From assembly GCA_034422455.1 (NCBI GenBank), contig DAOUJQ010000018.1, positions 1-64,000 of the forward strand: DNA of 64,000 nucleotides. The letters run 5' to 3'. Numbering within the stretch: position 1 is the stretch's first letter; each line of letters starts with the position of its first letter. Made by a program: the position numbers and the translations under genes. Shown here piece after piece: positions 33,540-41,466 of this stretch. The notes beneath the pieces are model-generated. The model was not told the DNA's origin, made no database searches, and saw only the letters and a program-made list of their open reading frames with translations. The DNA comes from UBA1127 sp034422455 (GTDB lineage Bacteria > Chloroflexota > Dehalococcoidia > Lucifugimonadales > UBA1127).

Positions 33540-34661
33540 CTACACCTTCAGGTTGAAGCAGCGGGCGGGGTTGTCCCAGAGCAGTTGCTTCATGAAGTCC
33601 GTCGAGACGCCTTCCGCGCTGGTGAGGATGTCAAGGCCGTTGGGGAAGTCGATCATGGCATCGCGGTGGGGGTAGTCAGACGCCCACATCGTAACGCCGC
33701 TGCCGAGGGCGTTCTCGATGAGGGACAGCCCCTCCTCGCCAGCCTCGCACGAGATGAAGCCCTGCCCGCGGCGGAAGTACTCGGACGGCTGGTGTCGGCC
33801 GCCGTAGCCCGCGTTCAGCATGGGGTTGCCCGCCTGCTGGTCCAGCCGCTCGAGCCAGTACGGGAGCCAGCCCGCGCCAGACTCGAGGAACGACACGGTG
33901 AGGTTGGGGAAGCGGTCGAAGACGCCGCCGCTGCACATCGCGAGGCAGGCGGCCATCTGCTCCATCGGGTGGCAGGCCGCGTGGTGGGCGAAGCTCGTGT
34001 TGACGCGCCCCTGCGGGAACCACGGCAGCCGGTTCTGGATGCCCTCGTGGACGGAGATGTTGACGCCGTACTCCTCGGCGATGGCGTAGATGGGGTCGTA
34101 GGCGCGGTCGGACATGAGGCGGCCCATATGCGGGTTGGGGCGCCAGAAGATGCCGACCATGCCGAGCTCCGTCGCGCACCGGCGCAGCTCCTGGGCAGCC
34201 AACTCGATGTCCTGCAGCGGCAGCAGGCAGACGCCCTTCAGCCGCTCGGGGTTGTGCGACATGAAGTCGTAGAGCCAGTTGTTGTAGGCGCGGCACATGG
34301 CCGCGGAGAGGTCGGGGTCAAGGTCGTTGCCCCACGTCGCGTACAGGCCGATGCCGGTGAAGCAGACGGCGATGTCCACGCCCTCCTCGTCCATGTCCTC
34401 CAGGTAGGCCTGCGGCTCGAAGTTGTGGGTCATGCCGTGCTTGAACTTCTTGCGCCAGATGGGGTCCGTCGCCATGCCCGCGCCGGGGGAGCCGAGGGAG
34501 TCATCGTTCTGCAGGACGCCGCCGATGCGCGTCGCCAGGGTGAAGCGGCCGCCCATCTGCACGTTGTAGTGCTGGAACTTCTTGTCGAGGTAGCGGTCCC
34601 ACATGTCGAAGGGCTCGACGACGTGGCGGTCGCAGTCGATGGTCCTGTAGCCGGCTTTCAT
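33540..34661 (-). CDS. Amidohydrolase-2 family protein (ACMSD-like)
   Basis: The 373-residue protein has the TIM-barrel metal-dependent hydrolase pattern of amidohydrolase family 2: an N-terminal DCDRHVVEP (in place of the usual DxHxH), GVDIAVCFTGIGL, a histidine in ISVHEG, FLESGAGWLPYWLERLD, and WASDYPHRD, where Asp is the catalytic metal ligand. These enzymes decarboxylate or hydrolyse aromatic or other organic acids. GGAGGAG lies 6 nt before the ATG. Two more members of the superfamily occur at 43497 and 60469. The substrate is not known. Confidence 0.88.
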   Translation of the reverse strand: MKAGYRTIDCDRHVVEPFDMWDRYLDKKFQHYNVQMGGRFTLATRIGGVLQNDDSLGSPGAGMATDPIWRKKFKHGMTHNFEPQAYLEDMDEEGVDIAVCFTGIGLYATWGNDLDPDLSAAMCRAYNNWLYDFMSHNPERLKGVCLLPLQDIELAAQELRRCATELGMVGIFWRPNPHMGRLMSDRAYDPIYAIAEEYGVNISVHEGIQNRLPWFPQGRVNTSFAHHAACHPMEQMAACLAMCSGGVFDRFPNLTVSFLESGAGWLPYWLERLDQQAGNPMLNAGYGGRHQPSEYFRRGQGFISCEAGEEGLSLIENALGSGVTMWASDYPHRDAMIDFPNGLDILTSAEGVSTDFMKQLLWDNPARCFNLKV

Positions 34662-34736
34662 GGCGCGTTCTCCTCCTGCCGGGTGAAGATACGGGGCGGC
34701 GGGTAGGGTGTCAACCGAGGCGGAACCGCCTGCACG

Positions 34737-34766
34737 TTCGCCCTTCGATTTCCCTCAGGACGAACG
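34737..34766. repeat. Degenerate dispersed CCTTCGA..CTCAGGACGAACG repeat
   Basis: A shortened copy (CGCCCTTCGATTTCCCTCAGGACGAACG) lies between the amidohydrolase start and the peptidase stop. Confidence 0.6.
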
Positions 34767-34772
34767 TTGCAT

Positions 34773-36119
34773 CTACGGCTTTCGACGGCGTGCCAACAGC
34801 CCGAGCAGCAGCACCGACGCGATAACCGCCGCGTCCGTAGCGCCGCTCTCCGCGCGGGTGCAGCCGCCCGACGCCTGCTCCTGGGCTGTAGTTGCCTGCG
34901 TGGGCGACGGCCTCGGCCGCGTCGGTTCGGGCGGGGGCGTGCCGCCGACGCCGAAGGGCACCAGGGTCGGGCGGGGGATGGGCGTGGGCAACGCCGAGCG
35001 GCTGGGCGTCGCCTCCAGCGGCAGGGCGCCGACGCTCGACCGCCACGCCTGGTCGAGCGCAACGCGGTCGAGGCCGTAGGCGGCGGTCAGCGCGTCGTCG
35101 ATTGGCTCGCCGTCGCCCAACCGGCGGAGGAGGTCCTGGAGGGGGGCCTCCCCGTAGGCGTCGATCATGTAGGTGACCACGCTGAGGCCCTGGCCGTACA
35201 TGAGGAGCGTGTCCTCCGGCTTGCCCGGCGGGATGGTGAGCGAGGTCAACGGGAGCAGCGTGTTGGAGGCCGTGCGGCGCAGGAGGACCCTCGCGAAGGT
35301 GTCGCTGGGGAACGGGTTGGCGTACTCGGCCAGGCCCTCGTTGAGCCACGCGGGGACAGAACGGGCGCCCCGGCCGACGGCGAACCGCATGAGGAAGTGG
35401 ACCGTCTCGTGGGCGGCCACGCCCTCGACCTCCGGGTTGGAGCCGAGCAGCATCACGACGCCGGTGTCGCCGATGGAGATGCCCTCGGTGACCAGCGTCT
35501 CCTCCTGCACCTGGCTCCTCGGCGGCAGGGCGCGGCGCATGTGCCCGATGCTGTTGTACATGACGAGGCGCAACGTGTCCGTCTCCGCGACGCCCATGAG
35601 GGCGCCCATGTCGGTGAGCGCTTTCTGCGCGGCCTCGAGGGCTCGACGGGCACGTCCCTCCTGCCCGCCGTAGTAGAGGAGGTAGGCGCCGTCCGCGTCC
35701 AAGCGGCTCCACTCGTGGCGCGGGTCCAGCAGGACGAAGCGCCGGGGCGCGGACTCCGAGCGGCCGCCGTTCGCGTCGGTCGTCTCGACGCTGTACTCGA
35801 TCTCCGCGCCGGGCGGGATGTAGCGGGCCAGGGTGTCGGTGCGCACGAGCAGGCTGCTCTCAACGTTGGGGGACGGCGTGAACTCCAGCGGGGCGTTGCG
35901 GGTGACCTGCTCGCCGAGCACGCGGAAGCGGACGCGCGCCTCGACGATGTCGACCGGACTTGCAATCGAGACGTGGAAGAGGATGCCATCGGGGAACTGG
36001 CTCTCGGTGGTGGTCGTGACGGAGACGCCCGTCGACTGCGCGGAGGTGCCGCCGCTGACAATGAGGAAAGAGACGGCGGCAACCAGCAGGAGCGTGGCGC
36101 TGAGGACTGCACGGCGCAT
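34773..36119 (-). CDS. Secreted peptidase-MA-like zinc metallopeptidase with C-terminal anchor
   Basis: The 448-residue protein begins with a signal peptide (MRRAVLSATLLLVAAVSFLI, cut near TSAQ). An N-terminal beta-rich domain spans about 25-135. The peptidase-MA-like domain carries the zinc motif AHETVHFLM (HExxH) near residue 235 and the downstream glutamate in WLNEGLAEY. A Pro/Thr-rich linker follows, then a C-terminal tail with Cys, a hydrophobic stretch (AVIASVLLLGLLA) and RRRK, the pattern of bacterial sorting or anchoring tails. It starts 11 nt after the stop of the disulfide oxidoreductase and so belongs to its operon. The oxidoreductase could act on its cysteines only if exported, which is not seen. 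Confidence 0.85.
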   Translation of the reverse strand: MRRAVLSATLLLVAAVSFLIVSGGTSAQSTGVSVTTTTESQFPDGILFHVSIASPVDIVEARVRFRVLGEQVTRNAPLEFTPSPNVESSLLVRTDTLARYIPPGAEIEYSVETTDANGGRSESAPRRFVLLDPRHEWSRLDADGAYLLYYGGQEGRARRALEAAQKALTDMGALMGVAETDTLRLVMYNSIGHMRRALPPRSQVQEETLVTEGISIGDTGVVMLLGSNPEVEGVAAHETVHFLMRFAVGRGARSVPAWLNEGLAEYANPFPSDTFARVLLRRTASNTLLPLTSLTIPPGKPEDTLLMYGQGLSVVTYMIDAYGEAPLQDLLRRLGDGEPIDDALTAAYGLDRVALDQAWRSSVGALPLEATPSRSALPTPIPRPTLVPFGVGGTPPPEPTRPRPSPTQATTAQEQASGGCTRAESGATDAAVIASVLLLGLLARRRKP

Positions 36120-36130
36120 GGCTTGGCGGG

Positions 36131-36862
36131 CTAGCCCCCCAGCGTGCTCGTGGGGCCGCCGGCGCCCTCGTCCAGCAGGTCCTCCTGCCCGACCACCGAG
36201 AGGATGCGCTGCAGCAGGGTACGCTCGTTGACCGCGCCCAACACCTCTGAGACGCCGTTGATGACGGTCTTGGGCACGGCCTGCACCCGGTACATCTGCG
36301 ACAGGTGGGGGAACTCCTGCGCCTCGACGACCTCGGCCCGCACCATGGGGGTCTCCATTGCCATTGCGTGCGCCAACCTGGCGACGGTGGGGCAGTGCGG
36401 TCAGGTAGGCGTCACGAACACCTGCAGGTGCACGGGCTGCTCCAGCTTCCGCAGCGCCTTGCGGGTCGTGAGCTGCAGCGGGCTGACGCCCTTTGCGACC
36501 GTCGTGATGTCCTCGATGAGGGTGAGCACCTCGTAGCCGGCGGGGATGCCGTAGAAGAAGACGTTGGACGGCTCGCCGTCGACGGCCTGCAGGGTGATGC
36601 ACGGGGCGCGCTCGATGCCGCGCTCACGGGCCTCATCACCGTCGGCGAAGAGGTCCTTGACCGTCAGGTGGAGCCGCGGCGAGGCGGCGGCAAACTCCGT
36701 GAGGAGCTGCTCGGTCTGCGGGCAGGTGGGGCATTCCCTGCCCGGCAGGATGAGGCCGCCCACGGAGCGCACGGTGTAGAGCGTCATGGAGACGTTGCGC
36801 TTCAGGTCCTTCTTGAAGCGCTGCTCCAGCGCCTTGCGGTCCTGGTCTGAGAGGAGCGGCAT
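36131..36862 (-). CDS. Two-domain protein disulfide oxidoreductase, probable selenoprotein (UPHC)
   Basis: The frame runs 243 codons from ATG 36862 to the TAG at 36133-36131, with one in-frame TGA at 36403-36401 (codon 154). The protein matches the tandem thioredoxin-fold disulfide oxidoreductases (PDO/glutaredoxin-like family): first unit with CPTC at 44-47 and APCI as cis-proline region, second unit with FVTPT-U-PHC at 154-157 and AVPKT as cis-proline region. The TGA falls exactly on the first cysteine of the second CxxC, and homologous-looking sequence continues for 89 codons after it. A SECIS-like hairpin lies at the expected distance. I therefore read it as selenocysteine. The alternative is a point mutation TGC/TGT to TGA. 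It starts 12 nt after recA and precedes the peptidase. Confidence 0.82.
36359..36403 (-). promoter_or_regulatory. Candidate bacterial SECIS element with its UGA codon
   Basis: In the mRNA, 17 nt after UGA, CGCCA-GGU-UGGCG forms a 5-bp stem with the GGU apex that SelB-type factors recognise. CGU/ACG extend it by 3 bp with one bulged C, and UGCC/GGCA form a lower stem beyond a 4x4 internal loop. The loop begins 22 nt after UGA, close to the 18 nt of E. coli fdhF. Confidence 0.75.
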
Positions 36863-36874
36863 GATGCACCTGCG

Positions 36875-37930
36875 CTAGTTGCTGTCCTCGTCTTCCGGCG
36901 GATCGGCGTCGCCCAGGCCGTTGGTGACGAGCTCTACGGTGGGCTGGGCCGCAGCGCGGATCTGTTGCTCGATTTCGTCAGCGGTGTCCCGGTGGGAGCG
37001 CAGGAAGTCCTTGGCCGCCTCCCGGCCCTGCCCGAGGCGCATCTCGCCGTAGGAGTAGAAGGCGCCGCTCTTCTTCACGATGTTCTGGGCCGCGCCCAAG
37101 TCCAGCAGGTCGCCCTCCTTGGCGATGCCCTCGTTGAACATAATGTCGAACTCGGCCACGCGGAAGGGCGGGGCCACCTTGTTCTTCACGATCCGGGCGC
37201 GCACCCGGTTGCCCAGCACCTCGCTGCCGTGCTTGATGCCCTCGATGCGCCGCACGTCAACGCGCACGGACGAGTAGAACTTGAGCGCGCGTCCGCCGGG
37301 CGTCGTCTCCGGGTTGCCGAACATGATCCCCACCTTCTCCCGGAGCTGGTTGATGAAGATCACGCTGGTGTGCGAGCGGTTGATGGAGGCCGTCAGCTTA
37401 CGCAGGGCCTGCGACATCAGCCGCGCCTGCAGGCCGACGTGGATATCGCCCATGTCGCCTTCCATCTCCGCGCGGGGCACGAGGGCGGCGACACTGTCCA
37501 CCACGACAACGTCAACGGCGCCGCTGCGCACCAGGTAGTCGGTAATCTCGAGGGCCTGCTCCGCGAAGTCGGGCTGCGATATCAGCAGCTCCTCCACGTT
37601 GACGCCGATGCGGCCGGCGTAGTTGGGGTCGAGGGCGTGCTCGGCGTCGATGAAGGCCGCCACGCCGCCCAAACGCTGCGCCTCCGCGACGATGTGCAGG
37701 GTGAGGGTCGTCTTGCCCGACGCCTCGGCACCGAAGACCTCGATGACGCGGCCGCGCGGCACGCCGCCGACGCCGAGGGCGAGGTCCAGCGCCAGCGAGC
37801 CGGTTGGAATTGCGTCCTGCTCCATCTTGGCGGCGGCCTCACCCAGCCGCATGATGGAGCCCTTGCCGAACTGTCGCTCGATGTGGCTCATCGCCATGTC
37901 AAGGGCTTTCTGCTTCTCGACGGTGGTCAT
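36875..37930 (-). CDS. recA: Recombinase RecA
   Basis: RecA forms filaments on single-stranded DNA, drives strand exchange and activates the SOS repressor. The 351-residue protein has Walker A GAEASGKTT near 69-77, VVVDSVAALVP (Walker B) and the L2-region PGGRALKFYSS. The C-terminus is acidic (DPPEDEDSN) as usual. GAGGTG lies 3 nt before the ATG. The gene leads an operon with the disulfide oxidoreductase (12 nt spacing) and the peptidase. Confidence 0.97.
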   Translation of the reverse strand: MTTVEKQKALDMAMSHIERQFGKGSIMRLGEAAAKMEQDAIPTGSLALDLALGVGGVPRGRVIEVFGAEASGKTTLTLHIVAEAQRLGGVAAFIDAEHALDPNYAGRIGVNVEELLISQPDFAEQALEITDYLVRSGAVDVVVVDSVAALVPRAEMEGDMGDIHVGLQARLMSQALRKLTASINRSHTSVIFINQLREKVGIMFGNPETTPGGRALKFYSSVRVDVRRIEGIKHGSEVLGNRVRARIVKNKVAPPFRVAEFDIMFNEGIAKEGDLLDLGAAQNIVKKSGAFYSYGEMRLGQGREAAKDFLRSHRDTADEIEQQIRAAAQPTVELVTNGLGDADPPEDEDSN

Positions 37931-37960
37931 TCACACCTCAATCTGCGGCGGCTGAAATTG

Positions 37961-37995
37961 GGGGTACTCTAGACCCCACTATTCTACACCGTCAA
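37961..37995 (-). promoter_or_regulatory. recA promoter with dyad over the -10
   Basis: On the minus strand TTGACG (37995-37990), an 18-bp spacer and TAGAGT (37971-37966) lie 36 bp before recA. GGGGT and ACCCC form an inverted repeat (37977-37961) centred on the -10, a possible operator. No canonical GAAC-N4-GTTC LexA box is present. Confidence 0.45.
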
Positions 37996-38100
37996 GCGTT
38001 CCACGGCGTGCTTTCTGCGCGTCTTGCAAGCCCGTTTTGAACGTGCTTCCGGCAACTGTTGTCCCCCTCAAACTGAGCTGCCAGAGGGGCACCTGCCGCG

Positions 38101-38129
38101 TTGACAGGGCAATAGGCCGTAGGTACGCT
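38101..38129 (+). promoter_or_regulatory. bioY promoter
   Basis: A consensus TTGACA, a 17-bp spacer and TACGCT stand 45 bp before the bioY start. Confidence 0.5.
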
Positions 38130-38174
38130 GGCGGCGTCCTTCAGCGGGACAATGCAGAGCGAAAAGGAGCGCGT

Positions 38175-38843
38175 ATGCAAGCCGCAGCCAACCCCCGGAC
38201 ACTCATCGACGCCATCGTGCCGGTGTACCGGCCGGACGACCGCGTCTACGCCATCGCCCGCGACGTTGCGATCATGGTAGGCTTTGCCTTCTTCGTGGGC
38301 CTGTGCGCGCAGATCGCGATCCGGCTGCCGTGGACGCCGGTGCCCATCACCGGCCAGACCTTTGCCGTGCTGGTGACGGGCGGAGCGCTGGGCGCATGGC
38401 GCGGCGCCGGCTCGCTAGGCATCTACATGCTCATGGGGTCGGCGTGCATCCCCGTGTTTGCGCCGGGGGCGGAGGCGACGGCGGGCACGTGGGACGCGCA
38501 CTTCATCCTGCCGTGGAGCGGCTCCTGCGGCCTCGTGTGGAGCCTGTCAAGCGGGGGCTACATCGTCGGTTTCATCCTGGCTGCCGGCCTCGTCGGCTGG
38601 CTGGCCGAGCGCGGGTGGGATCGGAAGCAGTGGGTGCACCTGTCGATGTTCCTGGGCAACGCCGTTCTCTACATTCCCGGCCTCATCTGGCTGAACATCG
38701 ACGCCGCGGACGGCGACTGGGCCAAGACGCTCGAGTGGGGCCTCTACCCGTTCATCGTCGGCGACATGATGAAGCTCTTCCTGGCGTCGCTGACGCTGCC
38801 GGCGGCGTGGGCGCTGGTGGGGAGGCTGCGGGGGCGGGGGTAA
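38175..38843 (+). CDS. bioY: Biotin transporter substrate-specificity component BioY
   Basis: BioY is the membrane S-component of an energy-coupling factor transporter and imports biotin. The 222-residue protein shows about six hydrophobic helices and the family features LPWTPVPITGQTFAVLVTG and GAWRGAGSLGIYMLMG. ATG 38175 has AAAGGAG 7 nt upstream. No EcfA/T genes are adjacent, so it works alone or with a shared module. A small gene-free gap separates it from recA, with divergent promoters. Confidence 0.92.
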   Translation: MQAAANPRTLIDAIVPVYRPDDRVYAIARDVAIMVGFAFFVGLCAQIAIRLPWTPVPITGQTFAVLVTGGALGAWRGAGSLGIYMLMGSACIPVFAPGAEATAGTWDAHFILPWSGSCGLVWSLSSGGYIVGFILAAGLVGWLAERGWDRKQWVHLSMFLGNAVLYIPGLIWLNIDAADGDWAKTLEWGLYPFIVGDMMKLFLASLTLPAAWALVGRLRGRG

Positions 38844-38873
38844 TTCGCCTAACCCTTCGTAAGGAGACCTTCC

Positions 38874-39965
38874 ATGACCTACCGCACTGACCACGTCGGC
38901 AGCCTGGTGCGGCCGGAGCGGCTGCTGGTCGCGCGCGAGGCGTTCAAGGCCGGGCGGCTGCCGCTGGAGGAGCTGCGCGCCGTCGAGGACGAGTGCATCC
39001 TGGAGGTGCTGCAGCGGCAGAGGGACATCGGCATCGAGGTGTTCTCGGACGGGGAGTACCGCCGGCAGTCGTACACGACGGACCAGTACGAGGCGATCGA
39101 GGGTTTTGCCGCCGAGTACCCCAAGGTCGAGACCACGCGGCCGGACGGCGAGAAGGTGACCGTGCAGATGCACACCAAGCCCGTCGTCGGCAAGCTCCGC
39201 AAGCTGCGCCGCCTCACGGGGCACGAGTCGTCGTTCCTGCTGGCGCACGCGCCGCGGCCCTTCAAGGTGACCATGCCCACGCCCGTGCGCAACCCGGGTG
39301 AGCAGCCCACGATTCCAGCGCCGTATGCCAGCTTTGCGGAGATCAACGAGGACATCACCGCCATCTTCCGCGACGAGATGGCCGCGCTGGCCGACGAGGG
39401 GGTGACGTACTTGCAGCTTGACAAGGTGCCCAACCGGTTCGTCTCGCCGGAATCGCGCGAGGCGATGAAGACGCAGGGCATCGACCCGGCGGCGGCGTTC
39501 GATGAGGAGGTCGCGCTGGAGAACTCGTGCTATGACGCCGCGCGCCGCGAGGGGGTCACGGTGGCGATGCACTTCTGCCGCGGCAACCGGACGTGGTGGC
39601 AGGGCGGCTCCGGCACCTACGACGCGATCGCCGAGCAGGCGTTCCAGGGGCTTCACGTTGACCGGTTCCTGCTGGAGTACGATACGGAACGCGCCGGCGG
39701 CTTCGAGCCGCTGCGGTTCGTGCCCAAGGGCGTGTCCGTGCACCTCGGACTGGTGAGCACCAAGAACCCGGAGCTGGAGGACCAGGACGCACTGCTTCGA
39801 CGCATCGACGAGGCGTGCAGATCCATCGACCTCGACCAGTTGGGCATCGGGCCGCAGTGCGGCTTTCACTCGGCGTCGGAGCGCGACGGCGCGAACATGA
39901 GCGAGGAGCAGCAGTGGCGAAAGCTGGAGCTCATTGTGGACACGGCGCGCAAGGTGTGGGGCTAG
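38874..39965 (+). CDS. MetE C-terminal-domain-like methyltransferase, copy 1
   Basis: The 363-residue protein is the catalytic (C-terminal) barrel of cobalamin-independent methionine synthase without the N-terminal half. Seen motifs include DHVGSLVRP, SDGEYRR, VTYLQLDKVP, the zinc-ligand histidine and cysteine in MHFCRGN and the last cysteine in GPQCGFH. Stand-alone MetE-C-like proteins act on various methyl donors or cleave C-S bonds, so the true substrate is unknown. It follows bioY by 30 nt and is duplicated by the next gene, with the N-terminal third almost identical. Confidence 0.85.
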   Translation: MTYRTDHVGSLVRPERLLVAREAFKAGRLPLEELRAVEDECILEVLQRQRDIGIEVFSDGEYRRQSYTTDQYEAIEGFAAEYPKVETTRPDGEKVTVQMHTKPVVGKLRKLRRLTGHESSFLLAHAPRPFKVTMPTPVRNPGEQPTIPAPYASFAEINEDITAIFRDEMAALADEGVTYLQLDKVPNRFVSPESREAMKTQGIDPAAAFDEEVALENSCYDAARREGVTVAMHFCRGNRTWWQGGSGTYDAIAEQAFQGLHVDRFLLEYDTERAGGFEPLRFVPKGVSVHLGLVSTKNPELEDQDALLRRIDEACRSIDLDQLGIGPQCGFHSASERDGANMSEEQQWRKLELIVDTARKVWG

Positions 39966-40021
39966 GGCATCAACACAGCCGAACGAGCGCATCCAGGCAA
40001 GACAGGAGGAGGAGGCTCACC

Positions 40022-41113
40022 ATGGCCTACCGCACTGACCACGTTGGCAGTCTTGTCCGGCCGGAGCGGCTGCTCGTCGCGCGCGAGGCGTTCAAGGCCA
40101 GGCGCCTGCCGCTCGAGGAGCTGCGCGCCGTTGAGGACGAGTGCATCCTGGAGGTGCTGCGGCGGCAGAGGGACATCGGCATCGAGGTGTTCTCGGACGG
40201 GGAGTACCGCCGGCAGTCGTACACGACGGACCAGTACGAGGCGATCGAGGGCTTTGCCGACGAGTACCCCAAGGTCGAGACCACGCGGCCGGACGGCGAG
40301 AAGGTGACCGTGCAGATGCACACCAAGCCCGTCGCCGGCAAGCTGCGGCAGCTTCGGCGGCTGACGGCGCACGAGTCGTCGTTCCTGCTGGCCCACGCGC
40401 CCCGGCCCTTCAAGGTGACCATGCCCACACCCGTCCGCGCCCGTGGGTCTCAGCCCACTATTCCCTCGCCCTACACGAGCATCGCGGAGATCAACGAGGA
40501 CATCACCGTCATCTTCCGCGACGAGATTGTTGCGCTGGCCGACGAGGGGGTGACGTACCTGCAGCTCGACAAGGTGCCGACCGTTTTCGTCAACCCGGAG
40601 ACGCGGGAGGCGATGCGGGCGCAGGGCGTCGACCCGGACGCCGCCTTCGCGGAGGAGGTCGCGCTGGAGAACCAGTGCTACGACGCGGCCCGGCGCGAGG
40701 GCGTGACGCTGGCGATGCACTTCTGCCGGGGCAGCCGATTGTGGTGGCAGGGCGGCTCCGGCGCGTACGACGCCATCGCCGAGCAGGCGTTCGCCGGGCT
40801 GCACGCGGACCGGTTCCTGCTGGAGTATGACACGGAGCGGGCCGGAGGGTTTGAGCCGCTGCGGTTCGTGCCGGAGGGCAAGTCCGTGCACCTGGGACTG
40901 GTGAGCACCAAGAACGGCGCGCTGGAGGACCAGGACGATCTGCTCCGCCGCATCGACGAGGCCAGCAAGTACGTCGACCTGGACCGGCTCGGCATCGGGC
41001 CGCAGTGCGGGTTCCAGGGCGCTTCGGAGCGGGACGGCGCGCACATAACGATGGACGAGCAGTGGCGCAAGTTGGAGCTCATCGTGGACACGGCGCGCAA
41101 GGTGTGGGGTTAG
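40022..41113 (+). CDS. MetE C-terminal-domain-like methyltransferase, copy 2
   Basis: A 363-residue tandem paralogue of the gene at 38874, with all zinc-ligand motifs kept (MHFCRGS, GPQCGFQ). GGAGGAGG lies 8 nt before ATG 40022. The two copies differ mostly in residues 110-220; over about 200 bp (38985-39185 versus 40133-40333) only a few bases differ, which suggests recent gene conversion. It ends 3 nt into the opposite-strand DUF4325 gene. Confidence 0.85.
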   Translation: MAYRTDHVGSLVRPERLLVAREAFKARRLPLEELRAVEDECILEVLRRQRDIGIEVFSDGEYRRQSYTTDQYEAIEGFADEYPKVETTRPDGEKVTVQMHTKPVAGKLRQLRRLTAHESSFLLAHAPRPFKVTMPTPVRARGSQPTIPSPYTSIAEINEDITVIFRDEIVALADEGVTYLQLDKVPTVFVNPETREAMRAQGVDPDAAFAEEVALENQCYDAARREGVTLAMHFCRGSRLWWQGGSGAYDAIAEQAFAGLHADRFLLEYDTERAGGFEPLRFVPEGKSVHLGLVSTKNGALEDQDDLLRRIDEASKYVDLDRLGIGPQCGFQGASERDGAHITMDEQWRKLELIVDTARKVWG

Positions 41114-41451
41114 GCAGGGGGCCTAAGGAGCCATTCGGTTTCCGTGATTTCCTCAAACGCCATGCCATGGGCGCGGCCGACGATGGTGAAGGTATTGGCC
41201 GTGTGCGGCGGCGCGTTCAGGATGCGCAACTGCAGGCCGCGGATCGCGTCGGCGGGCAGGCGGGCCTTGATACCGCGCACCAACTGCTCTGCAAAGGAGG
41301 GGGTGACGGCCATGATATTGATGAAGTCGACTGCAATGGGCGTGGCGGGGTCAAGAAGATCCGCGTCAACTTTGCTCAACGCCTCATCGGCCGTCTCCCG
41401 GATGAACAACCCTGGCCTCTGGCTAAGTTCGTGAAGTGCGATTGCTGCCAT
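41110..41451 (-). CDS. STAS-like DUF4325 protein
   Basis: The 113-residue product resembles DUF4325, a STAS-like domain that accompanies GHKL ATPases: FIRETADEALSKVDADL, then IAVDFINIMAVTPSFAEQLVRGI. AAAGGAG lies 5 nt before ATG 41451. It begins 15 nt after the STAS-ATPase part of the fused upstream gene, so the two form a unit like an anti-sigma/antagonist pair. No direct target is visible. AT-richer than the genes around. Confidence 0.72.
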   Translation of the reverse strand: MAAIALHELSQRPGLFIRETADEALSKVDADLLDPATPIAVDFINIMAVTPSFAEQLVRGIKARLPADAIRGLQLRILNAPPHTANTFTIVGRAHGMAFEEITETEWLLRPPA

Positions 41452-41466
41452 GAGTGGACTCCTTTG

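Noticed and set aside
36131..36376. Separate 81-residue gene
   Set aside because: It is the part after the TGA of the two-domain oxidoreductase, in the same frame and without its own ribosome site.
34773..36602. 609-residue peptidase with long N-terminal extension
   Set aside because: The extension overlaps the oxidoreductase in another frame; the signal peptide at 36119 marks the true start.
37931..38040. LexA box before recA
   Set aside because: A GGAACGCTTGACGG segment only half matches GAAC-N4-GTTC.
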